Source of the DNA: Bacillota bacterium
GTDB lineage: Bacteria > Bacillota > Clostridia > Christensenellales > Aristaeellaceae
Reading direction: 5' to 3'
Length of the DNA: 64,000 bases
NCBI GenBank assembly: GCA_023413135.1
Contig: JAEZQK010000020.1
Location: forward strand, 1 to 64,000
Every line of letters starts with the position of its first letter. Positions within the stretch are counted from its first letter, which is position 1. The notes under the pieces are model-generated. The model was not told the DNA's origin. It ran no database searches and saw only the letters and a program-made list of their open reading frames with translations. Made by a program: the position numbers and the translations under genes. Shown here one piece after another: positions 33,798 through 41,865 of the stretch.

Positions 33798-35282
33798 TTA
33801 CTGATTCAGGTTGTTGTAATAGGCGGTCAGCTCCTGGAAAGCCTGCTTGAATTCCGGCATGGAGCGCAGGTTTTCCACATACGCCTTGTACTCGTCCATG
33901 GTGATCTCGCCAAAGATCGCCTTGGTGCCCATGGCTGCCCATTCCTCTTCATAGCTGGGCCAGGTCTGGGACCAGGTATCGCTGATGGCGTGGGACATGA
34001 ACTGGGGCAGGCCCAGTTCCACGTACTTTTCCACTTCCTTGCGCTTCATCTCATTGTAGGCGGCGGGAGCGTTGGCAGCGTCCACCTTTACCCATTTGCC
34101 ATAGTTGAGCACGCCGGCGCCCTTGCTGGTGACATTGACTTCCTTGGTGCCCTGCTCCGTCATCTTTTTGCTGCCGTCTTCCAATACGGTGTGGTGGATG
34201 CCTTCCACGCCGAAGTAGGCCAGGTCGAAGGCTTCCACGGAAGCGGACTTTTCAAAGTAATCCAGGATCTTGAGCATCTTTTCCTCGGGTACCTTTTTGG
34301 AAATGTAGAAACCGCCGGATACGCCGGTCAACAGCTCGATGGCATAGCCGTCCGGGCCTTTGAGCGTCAGGTTGAGGAGCTCGGCTTCGGGCTGGATCTT
34401 TTTCAGCGTCTGCTCCCAGTCATAATCCCACCAGATGCTGCGGGGATAGGAAGCGCCCATGCCGCTGGTGAACATTTCGATGGCTTGGTTGTTTTTGATG
34501 GCGGGGAATTCCTGGGCCAGTGTGCCGTCGGCGTACAGGTCGCGGAAATAGGCGATGGTGGCGGTGGTGGCGTCGTTGAGCTGCGTGGCGATATAGCCGC
34601 CATCAGCGTCAAACTGGGGCTTGAACGCGCCAAACGCGCTGGTGATGGGGATGATGGGCAGGCCGTTGGTGCTGCCTACCGCGATCAGGCCGATGGTGTC
34701 ATTTTTGCCGTTGCCGTCGGGGTCGGAAGCGCAGATCACCTTCAGGGCTTCCCGGTATTCTTCCAGCGTGGTGGGCACGGGCAGGCCGCACTTATCCAGC
34801 CAGTCCTTGCGGATCTTAAGGCCGTTGTCCGTCTGCGTGCGGGAACGGGGCACGGCATAGATGCGGCCGTCCACCGTCAGGTACTTGTAGGCGCCTTCCA
34901 CCTGGTTTTTGTACAGGTTGGGATACTTGCTAAAGTCGCCAAGATAGTCGGTGAGATCCCAGAAAGCGCCCTGCTTGATAGCATTGATCAAGGTGGGGGT
35001 GCGGACGTCCGGCACGGAGGAAACCTCGGGGATATCGCCGGAGGACAGCTTCAGGTTGTACTTGGTGTGGAAGTCGCCGGAGGGTACCCATTCCACCGTC
35101 AGCTTGGAATTGGTCAGTTCCTGCCAGGCAGACCAGAACGCATCGTCCAGGGAAGGTTCATCGGAATACAAAGGAATAATGATACTGATTTCCAGCGGAG
35201 CTTCCTCGGCGGCCATTGCCGGGACCGAAACGATGCCAAGGCCAAGGATCAGGGTAAGGACCAGTGCGAGCAACCTTTTCAT
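33798..35282 (-). CDS. Extracellular sugar-binding protein of a CUT1-type ABC transporter
   Basis: 494 residues. A signal peptide of about 24 residues ends VSVPAMA before AEEAPLE; there is no lipobox Cys, so it would be a released or otherwise held protein, unusual for a Gram-positive transporter. The body fits family 1 solute-binding proteins of the LipO/YtcQ type: DIPEVSSVPDVRTPTLINAIKQGAFWDLTDYL, GRIYAVPRSRTQTDNGLKIRKDWLDKCGLPVP and DPDGNGKNDTIGL. It lies 53 bases after the second permease gene. The ATPase is not encoded here and is presumably shared, as is common for this class. Confidence 0.92.
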   Translation of the reverse strand: MKRLLALVLTLILGLGIVSVPAMAAEEAPLEISIIIPLYSDEPSLDDAFWSAWQELTNSKLTVEWVPSGDFHTKYNLKLSSGDIPEVSSVPDVRTPTLINAIKQGAFWDLTDYLGDFSKYPNLYKNQVEGAYKYLTVDGRIYAVPRSRTQTDNGLKIRKDWLDKCGLPVPTTLEEYREALKVICASDPDGNGKNDTIGLIAVGSTNGLPIIPITSAFGAFKPQFDADGGYIATQLNDATTATIAYFRDLYADGTLAQEFPAIKNNQAIEMFTSGMGASYPRSIWWDYDWEQTLKKIQPEAELLNLTLKGPDGYAIELLTGVSGGFYISKKVPEEKMLKILDYFEKSASVEAFDLAYFGVEGIHHTVLEDGSKKMTEQGTKEVNVTSKGAGVLNYGKWVKVDAANAPAAYNEMKRKEVEKYVELGLPQFMSHAISDTWSQTWPSYEEEWAAMGTKAIFGEITMDEYKAYVENLRSMPEFKQAFQELTAYYNNLNQ

Positions 35283-35335
35283 TTCTTTTCTCCCTTTCTT
35301 TCATTATGCTTAAGGCGCCAGGGCGCCTGAACATA

Positions 35336-36208
35336 CTAACCTTTGACGGAGCCGACCATCACGCCCTTGGCAAAATACTTTTGCAGGAAGGGATAAACCA
35401 GCAGAATGGGCAGCATGGCGGTAACGATGGCAGCCATTTTGATGGTCTCCTGGGGCAGCACCTTCTGATCGGCCAGAGGGCTGAAACCCATGGCATCCGA
35501 ATCGATGATCATGGTTTTAAGTAGCACCTGCAGCGTCCATTTGCCGGAGTCCGTCAGGTATACCATGGCGTTGAAGTAAATGTTCCAGTAGTAGACGGCG
35601 AAGAACAGTGTGAAGGTGGCGAGGCACGCCTTGGACAGCGGCAGTATGATGCGGAAAAAGCATGTCCAGTCGTTGCAGCCGTCGATGCAAGCGCTTTCCT
35701 CCAGTTCTTTGGGCAGCGAATTCATGAAGGAGCGCACCACCACCAGGTCCCATGCGCTGGTCAGCGCCGGCAGGATGAGCGCCCAGTGGGAGTTCATCAT
35801 CCCCAGGTTTTTGATCAGCAGATAGTTGGGCAGGATGCCTGCATTGAAGATCAGAGAGAACACAATGATACCGGACAGCACCTTGTTGCCGGGTACCTCT
35901 TTGTGGGTAAGCCCGAAGGCAAAGGTGAACGTTACATATACGTTGAGCACCGTGCCGATGGCGGTGACTAATGCTGTGTTTCCAATAGCACGCATAAAGT
36001 TCTGGCTTTGGAAAATGTATTTATACCCCTCCAGGGAAAAACGGTCCGGCAAAAGGTAGAATTTCATGGGGGTATAGCTGTCCGGATGGGTGAAGGATAC
36101 GCTGATTACATATAAAAACGGGAAGACACAGATCAGCATGATTACGCCCAGCACCGCCATAATCACCCAGTCGCCCGCCGTGCTTTTCTTTGTGCTCACA
36201 AAGCTCAT
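35336..36208 (-). CDS. CUT1 sugar ABC permease, LplC/YtcP type
   Basis: About 290 residues from ATG 36208 (AAGGAGG upstream). Six helices, with the cytoplasmic EAA loop ELEESACIDGCNDWTCFFRIILPLS that docks the ATPase. The opening VIMAVLGVIMLICVFPFLYVISVSFTHPDSY and ending FLQKYFAKGVMVGSVKG are highly typical of the LplC group. It pairs with the LplB-type permease just upstream (19-base gap). Confidence 0.95.
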   Translation of the reverse strand: MSFVSTKKSTAGDWVIMAVLGVIMLICVFPFLYVISVSFTHPDSYTPMKFYLLPDRFSLEGYKYIFQSQNFMRAIGNTALVTAIGTVLNVYVTFTFAFGLTHKEVPGNKVLSGIIVFSLIFNAGILPNYLLIKNLGMMNSHWALILPALTSAWDLVVVRSFMNSLPKELEESACIDGCNDWTCFFRIILPLSKACLATFTLFFAVYYWNIYFNAMVYLTDSGKWTLQVLLKTMIIDSDAMGFSPLADQKVLPQETIKMAAIVTAMLPILLVYPFLQKYFAKGVMVGSVKG

Positions 36209-36227
36209 ACGCTTTTTTCCTCCTTCG

Positions 36228-37178
36228 TCAGTAGATCCCGTCAAATCCGGCGCGTTTGCATGCCTTGTTGGACAGGATGACAAAGACGGTCCCCACCAGG
36301 CTTTTGAACAGGCCTACGGATACGCCAAGGCTGAATTGCCCCTTAGAGATGCCCTGGGTATAAGCGTACGTGTCGAATACCTCCGCCACATCCCGCACCA
36401 TGCTGTTGGTCATCAGCAGGATGTGCTCAAAGCCCGTATCGAATATGCGCCCCATGCGCAGGATCAAAAGCGTAATGATGGTTGGATAGATGGAGGGGAG
36501 GGTGATATACCGCACCTGCTGGCCGCGGGTCGCGCCATCCAGCACCGCCGCCTCATACAGCTGCGGGTCAATGCCGGCCATGGCCGCCAGAAAGACGATG
36601 GTGCCCCAGCCGCATTCCTTCCATATGGTCTGTCCTACCAGCATCGGCCAGAAATAGCTCTTGTTGGTCAGAAAGGAAACGGGCTTTCCTCCCAAAGCCG
36701 ATATGCCTTTGTTGATGATGCCCACATTGGTGGAGAAAAGGAAGAACGTAAGGGATACCACCACCACCCAGGATAAAAAGTGCGGCATATACAGTACCGA
36801 CTGGGCCAGGCGCTTGTAGCGGCTCTTGCGCACCTCATTGAGCAGCAGGGCAATGATAATCGGAAGAGGAAAGTAAAAGAACAGGTTCAGGAAGCTGATG
36901 GCGAAGGTGTTGCGCAGCATCCGTGGAAAGATGCTGCTGGAAAACAGGTTGCTAAAATGCTTGAGCCCTACCCATGGGCTGTTGAAGAAGCCGGAAAACG
37001 CGCTGTAATCCAGGAACGACAGCGAAAGGCCCCACAGCGGCGTGATTTTAAACAGCAATAAGTAAATGATGCCCGGCAGCATCAATAAATAGATGTATCG
37101 GCTGCGCCATATACGCTGTCTCAGCGACCTTAATTGAACCGGGCGCGCCACGCCTTTTGATACCGGTATGCCGCTCAT
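36228..37178 (-). CDS. CUT1 sugar ABC permease, LplB/YtcQ-partner type
   Basis: 316 residues with six helices. YLLMLPGIIYLLLFKITPLWGLSLSFLDYSAFSGFF and YEAAVLDGATRGQQVRYITLPSIYPT (EAA loop) are LplB-type signatures. GGGAGG lies seven bases before ATG 37178. First gene of the transporter operon (LplB-type, LplC-type, binding protein, two glycosidases), directly downstream of the gene for its probable activator. Confidence 0.95.
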   Translation of the reverse strand: MSGIPVSKGVARPVQLRSLRQRIWRSRYIYLLMLPGIIYLLLFKITPLWGLSLSFLDYSAFSGFFNSPWVGLKHFSNLFSSSIFPRMLRNTFAISFLNLFFYFPLPIIIALLLNEVRKSRYKRLAQSVLYMPHFLSWVVVVSLTFFLFSTNVGIINKGISALGGKPVSFLTNKSYFWPMLVGQTIWKECGWGTIVFLAAMAGIDPQLYEAAVLDGATRGQQVRYITLPSIYPTIITLLILRMGRIFDTGFEHILLMTNSMVRDVAEVFDTYAYTQGISKGQFSLGVSVGLFKSLVGTVFVILSNKACKRAGFDGIY

Positions 37179-37215
37179 ACTGGTTCCTCCCTTTGGTCCT
37201 GCTTACATACTGCCG

Positions 37216-37221
37216 ATTATA
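37216..37221 (-). promoter_or_regulatory. -10 box of the ABC transporter operon
   Basis: On the minus strand TATAAT at 37221-37216 with only TAGATT at the -35 spacing. Weak -35 with a consensus -10 fits activation by the AraC-type protein encoded upstream. Confidence 0.5.
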
Positions 37222-37324
37222 GGCCGGAATCTACAACAAATCTACTGAAAATTGATGCGATTTGGGAAATGGCAAGCAATGTCACCCATGACGAAACCGA
37301 TACTCTTTCCAAAATTTTCAAATC

Positions 37325-37361
37325 AAAAACTGTCATACAGGCAAGCTGCATGACAGTTTTT
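37325..37361 (-). terminator. Terminator of the AraC regulator gene
   Basis: AAAAACTGTCAT (37325-37336) pairs perfectly with ATGACAGTTTTT (37350-37361). It begins four bases after the regulator's stop codon and gives T runs on both strands, separating the regulator operon from the transporter operon. Confidence 0.92.
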
Positions 37362-37364
37362 GCA

Positions 37365-39638
37365 CTACATACACTGATTTTTCTCCCGGAAGCTTCCGGG
37401 TGACATACCTTCCAGCTTGATGAAGATTCTGTACAGGCTGCGCTCCGAATACCCGACCTGCAGGGCCAGCTCGCCTATGCTCTCCTGGGTGGTAAGCAGC
37501 CTTTCCTTTACGTAATCGATCTTCTTTCCTGTCACATATTCCAAAAAGGATGCGCCGCAGTACCGTTTGAAGATACGGCTCAGGTAAGAAGCGCTGATGC
37601 CGACAGCATCGGCGCACTGTATCAGCGAAAGGTCCCCTTTGATATTATCGCGGACATAGCGCTGCACTGCATCCACGATGCGCTGGGCGCTTCCCTCCCC
37701 ATCCTCTTCCTGCTGTAACTTGGCAAAAAGCCGGAATACGTACTGGACCATCCAATCCTGCATCTCCTGCAGGGTGATGCACTCATTCAGGGATTCAAAC
37801 AGGTTGTCGCCCAGTACCATTTCAGCCCAGCGTTCTTCCCTGACCAGCGTCTGCACAATGCTGGCCAGCAGCAGCATATAGGCCTGGCGGCAGAAGGGGT
37901 AGGAACCGCTGTCCTGAATCTGCTGTCCGAATTTATCCAGGTCATGATGGGCGGCATCCAGCTTATTTTCTTTCAGGTGGCAGATGATTCGTGCTTCCAG
38001 TGCCGCGGGGTAGTGCAGCTTAACATCCTGGGCATCCTCCATCACTTCGTGATAGAAGCAGACGCCCTCGTCCTTTGTTCCCAGCAGATGATAGCGCATA
38101 GCCATCAATGCTTCGCTGTGGGAAAGGGATGCATCCAGACGGTTTTCATATAAGCGGCCTACGCCAATGGAAATGCGGATGTCCAGATAATGCTGCAGCG
38201 TTTCCCGCAGATGCATTAAATAAGCCCGCATGCTGCCGTAGATTTCGCCGTCCGGTATGGTGCGCGCAGGAAAGCAGATCAGGCTGAAGCCCGTGGGATA
38301 TTGGGCCAGGATGTGGCCGCCAAGATGGGGGTATTCCTCCAGAAGTTCCTGGGCAATGTTCTCAATGGCGGAAAAGGCCAGGGGCCGGTCGCTAAGAAGT
38401 GAATCCTTGCTGCCGCGGGACTCCAGGTGCATCAGGGCTACCGCCGCCGCGCTGTGCTGGGGCAGCGCTTCCGGGACCGTATCCAGTGCGGCGTACCGGC
38501 CGTTGCGCAGAAGCTGCTGCAGATATTGCTGGGTGATCACCTGCTGCACCGATTGCCAGCGGTTCATATAGGCTGCCTTCTCCCGCTGCACATTGGTGAT
38601 GGTGTCCTGAAAGTAAGCCACCTCATCCAGCACCTGAGGCCTGGCGTTTTGCCGCCATGGGGCAATGTGCATAAAGGTATCCATTAATACCTGAAAGGGC
38701 TTGTACATCCAATTGGAAAAAAGCACGATGCACAACACCGACAAAAAAGCGGCCACGCCCATGATGCTCAAGGCCATCTGCCATACCCAGGCGATATCGG
38801 AATATACTTTGTAGAACGGGCCAGTGGCCAGCAGTTTCCATCCCGAAGCGCCCACGGCATAGGTGGTGACCATATCGGTGCCATTCATACGGTAGCTGCG
38901 GGTGCCGCTGCCGGTGGTCAAATTGTGCACATCCGGCGGCAGCAGACCCGTATCCGTTAGGGCGATGGGGTAAAAAATATGACCCCCCTGTTCCAGCAGG
39001 GTGAATTGTGAGCCGGGGATGACCTTTGGCAGGGGATTGATCTCCGCCGCCAGCTTGGCTTTGGACAGGACCACAATCAGCGTATCCTGCGCACCCTCCG
39101 CGTTGCGGGGAAGCTGGCTGACAAACAGGAAGGTGCCGTCACCCTGCTGGTTGGAAAGGGCATGCCAGCCGATAGGCATATCCTCCGCGATCAGTATATC
39201 CAGCACGTTTTGCATGCGGTAATCCCGCAAAAGGACGATGCCGTATTCACTGTCCAGCAGCATGCCGCTGATACCGTGGCGGAAAATGACCCGTTCCATC
39301 CATTCGTTGCTGTTTTTCAATACTTCCAGGGAGTGGACAATTCGCATCAGCCGCAGGTAGTTTTTGGCGAAGGTCTCGTTCTCCTTGGAGGAAAAGGTAC
39401 CTATGTTCAACTTCATCCACTGGGCGGCCTGGGTTTCCACATTGGAAAACGCCTGCTCCAGCCGCGCCTGCGTCATGCTCAGGTAATCCTGGTTTTGGTT
39501 CATCTGGCTGCGTTGGACATTACCGCTGTACAGCAAACAAAACCCGCCGCCTACCACCAAAAGAGGTACAACGATCATCAGGCATGTATTGATCAATATT
39601 TTGGATCGCCATAGATGACGTGTCCTGGCCTTTTTCAC
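37365..39638 (-). CDS. Membrane-bound AraC-family regulator with Cache-like sensor
   Basis: 757 residues starting at GTG 39638 (GGAGTGG upstream). Helix 1 (about 16-36), an external dCache-like region (about 37-290), helix 2 (about 291-315), a cytoplasmic linker and degenerate GGDEF-like stretch, and a C-terminal double helix-turn-helix (LIQCADAVGISASYLSRIFKRYCGASF... SIGELALQVGYSERSLYRIFIKLEGMSPGSFR). One-piece regulators of this kind sense an external sugar and switch on the neighbouring CUT1 transporter. It sits between the dehydrogenase gene (20-base gap) and the transporter operon it probably controls. Confidence 0.9.
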   Translation of the reverse strand: MKKARTRHLWRSKILINTCLMIVVPLLVVGGGFCLLYSGNVQRSQMNQNQDYLSMTQARLEQAFSNVETQAAQWMKLNIGTFSSKENETFAKNYLRLMRIVHSLEVLKNSNEWMERVIFRHGISGMLLDSEYGIVLLRDYRMQNVLDILIAEDMPIGWHALSNQQGDGTFLFVSQLPRNAEGAQDTLIVVLSKAKLAAEINPLPKVIPGSQFTLLEQGGHIFYPIALTDTGLLPPDVHNLTTGSGTRSYRMNGTDMVTTYAVGASGWKLLATGPFYKVYSDIAWVWQMALSIMGVAAFLSVLCIVLFSNWMYKPFQVLMDTFMHIAPWRQNARPQVLDEVAYFQDTITNVQREKAAYMNRWQSVQQVITQQYLQQLLRNGRYAALDTVPEALPQHSAAAVALMHLESRGSKDSLLSDRPLAFSAIENIAQELLEEYPHLGGHILAQYPTGFSLICFPARTIPDGEIYGSMRAYLMHLRETLQHYLDIRISIGVGRLYENRLDASLSHSEALMAMRYHLLGTKDEGVCFYHEVMEDAQDVKLHYPAALEARIICHLKENKLDAAHHDLDKFGQQIQDSGSYPFCRQAYMLLLASIVQTLVREERWAEMVLGDNLFESLNECITLQEMQDWMVQYVFRLFAKLQQEEDGEGSAQRIVDAVQRYVRDNIKGDLSLIQCADAVGISASYLSRIFKRYCGASFLEYVTGKKIDYVKERLLTTQESIGELALQVGYSERSLYRIFIKLEGMSPGSFREKNQCM

Positions 39639-39658
39639 GCAACCACTCCCTGCCGGTG

Positions 39659-40600
39659 TTACGGATTCACTACGTTCTGGACATGGCCTTGGGCAAAGGC
39701 ACGCAGGTTATTCACGGCGATCTCCATCAGCCGTTCCCGGGATTCCTTGGGCGCCCAGGCGATGTGGGGAGTGATGATGCAATTGCCGGCCTTCAGGAGC
39801 GGGTTGTCATTTAGAATAGGCTCGGTGGAGACGACGTCCACTGCGGCGGCATACACCTTACCGGAAGCCAGCGCATCGTAAAGGTCCTGCTCGTTGACAA
39901 GAGGACCACGGGAGGTGTTCAGGATGATCACGCCATCCTTCATTTTGGAGATGGTCGCGGCGCAAATCAGCCCTTTGTTTTCCTGTGTCAGGGGGCAATG
40001 CAGCGAGATCACGTCGCTTTTTTCAAGCAGCGTGTCGATGGGCACGCATTCCGGGCCGCTGGCATAAGCGTCGTAAGCCAGAACGTTCATGCCAAGCCCG
40101 CGGGCGACGGCAGCCGTGGCGCGGCCGATGCGGCCATAGCCGATGATGCCTATGGTCTTGCCCGCTAGCTCGATGAGTGGAAAATCCCAAAAGCAGAAAT
40201 CCTTGCTGTTTGTCCAGCGGCCGGCCTTTACTGCATTGCTGTGGTGGGCAACATGGTGGCATACCTCCAGGAGCAGCGCAAAGGTGAACTGCGCCACCGC
40301 CGCCGTGCCATAGGTAGGGATGTTGCACACGGGGATCCCCTTTTCCTTCGCCGCTGCAATGTCCACCACGTTATACCCGGTGGCCAGCACGCCGATATAC
40401 CGGATGCCCGGGCATGCATCCAGCACCTGACGGGTAATGGGCGTTTTGTTGGTATAGATAATATCGGCATCCCCGATCCGCTTGACGGTTTGGTCCTCCG
40501 GCGTACGGTCATAAACGGTGACCTGGCCATAAGCATTGAATGCATCCCAGCTCAAATCTCCCGGATTGAGCGTATACCCGTCCAAAATAACGATCTTCAT
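39659..40600 (-). CDS. D-2-hydroxyacid dehydrogenase, glycerate dehydrogenase-like
   Basis: About 313 residues from ATG 40600 (AGGAGG upstream). The NAD-binding motif is GIIGYGRIGRATAAVARGLGMNV; the catalytic Arg is in LNTSRGPLVNEQDL, the Glu in VVSTEPI and the His in ITPHIAWAPKESRERL. It should reduce a 2-keto acid or oxidise its hydroxy acid, e.g. hydroxypyruvate or a sugar acid. It lies between a sugar isomerase gene and the membrane regulator in one operon, suggesting sugar-acid metabolism. Exact substrate unknown. Confidence 0.9.
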   Translation of the reverse strand: MKIVILDGYTLNPGDLSWDAFNAYGQVTVYDRTPEDQTVKRIGDADIIYTNKTPITRQVLDACPGIRYIGVLATGYNVVDIAAAKEKGIPVCNIPTYGTAAVAQFTFALLLEVCHHVAHHSNAVKAGRWTNSKDFCFWDFPLIELAGKTIGIIGYGRIGRATAAVARGLGMNVLAYDAYASGPECVPIDTLLEKSDVISLHCPLTQENKGLICAATISKMKDGVIILNTSRGPLVNEQDLYDALASGKVYAAAVDVVSTEPILNDNPLLKAGNCIITPHIAWAPKESRERLMEIAVNNLRAFAQGHVQNVVNP

Positions 40601-40648
40601 AACTTCACCTCCTGAATTCATAACATGAAGAACACTCTAACTTACCGA

Positions 40649-41557
40649 CTAGACCAGCGTCCAGGCATGGTTTAAAAAGCGCTTTGCGTTGGCAATCACC
40701 ATTTCCGGGTCTTCCTCGCCCCAGGGCTTGACTTCGAAGGAAACGATGGGCCGCTTGCCTTCTTTCAGATACCCGATGGCAAACAGCTTGCGCAGGAACT
40801 GAACCAAAAGGGAAGTATCCACTTCGCTGCCCGGGAAGCCGAAGCGCGGATGCTGGTCCCCGTACGCGGGGGCGCCCTTTTGAAGCACGGAATTGGCGAT
40901 ATGCACGTGGCGGATGTAAGGCACGATAGGGTCGATGCACTGGTCGATGGTTTCGTGTAGCTGCGTCATATGGCTCAAATCCACCATCAAGCCGAAATTA
41001 TGCCCCTCTCCGACAATCTCCTGTACAAAGCGCAGCGCGCGCTCCGTTGGCCCGATCAGTGAGCATTTCTCCACGTCGTAATCAAAAATTTCCAGGTTCA
41101 CCGGGATATCGCCGTTTGCTTTGGCGTAAGCGCATATCTCACGGGTGCTTGCAAGCAGCGCCTTTAAGTGGGCTTCTACCTTGTCTTCCTCATACTTGCC
41201 CGCCAGATAGGCGATGCCCTGGGCGCCGGTTTCCTGGCATTCGTCGATGCAGCGCTTCATGCGCTCCACTCCCCGTTGGCGCAGCGTTTCATCCAGGCTG
41301 TTCAGGTTTTCCTGGTTGCGCATCAATTGCGGCTGCGCGCCATAGGTCATGGTAATGCCGCTTTGGCTTACAAGCGCGCCGATGCGTTGCCGCAGCGCCG
41401 GATCGTTGATGCGCGTAAGCTCAATACAGTCAAAATAATCGTCCGCAAGCACACGGCGCACGGTTGATTCGATATCCCCTTCCCCAGTCATGGCGAACGG
41501 GTAGGCCATAAAATAAACCAGACCGATTTTCATAAAGTGTTGAACAGTTCCTTGCAC
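40649..41557 (-). CDS. Sugar-phosphate isomerase/epimerase, xylose-isomerase-like TIM barrel
   Basis: 302 residues. Active-site acids and His of AP-endonuclease-2/xylose isomerase-like barrels are visible: VNLEIFDYDV, GLMVDLSHM, IRHVHIANSV and VSFEVKPWGEEDPE. I chose GTG 41557 because GGAGGAG lies six bases upstream; an ATG eight codons in (MKIGLVYFMAYPF) is also family-like but has only a distant AAGGAA. First gene of the operon with the dehydrogenase and AraC-type regulator. It may act on tagatose, psicose, an inosose or a related sugar. Confidence 0.82.
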   Translation of the reverse strand: MQGTVQHFMKIGLVYFMAYPFAMTGEGDIESTVRRVLADDYFDCIELTRINDPALRQRIGALVSQSGITMTYGAQPQLMRNQENLNSLDETLRQRGVERMKRCIDECQETGAQGIAYLAGKYEEDKVEAHLKALLASTREICAYAKANGDIPVNLEIFDYDVEKCSLIGPTERALRFVQEIVGEGHNFGLMVDLSHMTQLHETIDQCIDPIVPYIRHVHIANSVLQKGAPAYGDQHPRFGFPGSEVDTSLLVQFLRKLFAIGYLKEGKRPIVSFEVKPWGEEDPEMVIANAKRFLNHAWTLV

Positions 41558-41717
41558 GCACTACTCCTCCAGTCAACTTTTTTTGCACAATTCGCCGTAC
41601 AAACCGGCAACTCCTACACGAATGATAAAAAACAATTTTATATTTTGAAACTTAAGACTGTATGGAAATTATTGGGATGGAAAGGGCGAAGGAAAGGAGC
41701 GCTCTGTAGGCCTCCTG

Positions 41718-41764
41718 GAGAAACGGCAACATCCTTGCCGATGCCAAGGATGTTGCCGTTTCTC
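41718..41764. other. Twenty-base-pair perfect hairpin
   Basis: Arms at 41718-41737 and 41745-41764 (starting GAGAAACGGC and ending GCCGTTTCTC) are fully complementary over 20 bp with a seven-base loop. It lies about 100 bases after the last RiPP-transport gene. No T run follows on either strand, so it is not a standard terminator; it may protect or process the transcript, or be a repeat end. The rest of 41558-41865 has only the short reading frame noted separately. Confidence 0.7.
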
Positions 41765-41773
41765 TAAGGGACA

Positions 41774-41815
41774 ATGAAACTGAAAGAGGTTGCCAAGAAA
41801 TTTGAGGAAGAATAG
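41774..41815 (+). other. Very short open frame, possible gene remnant
   Basis: ATG at 41774 reads MKLKEVAKKFEEE and then hits TAG; past the stop the same frame continues with protein-like sequence (GYNILHIVPISVGSMVHH). This looks like a decayed or truncated gene fragment, but I do not recognise the family. Confidence 0.3.
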
Positions 41816-41865
41816 GGATACAATATCCTACACATCGTTCCCATTAGTGTCGGCAGCATGGTGCA

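Noticed and set aside
33798..35330. Long plus-strand open frame (446 codons) opposite the solute-binding protein gene
   Set aside because: It is a mirror of a clear solute-binding protein on the minus strand, has His/Gly/Val-rich antisense composition and no ribosome binding site.
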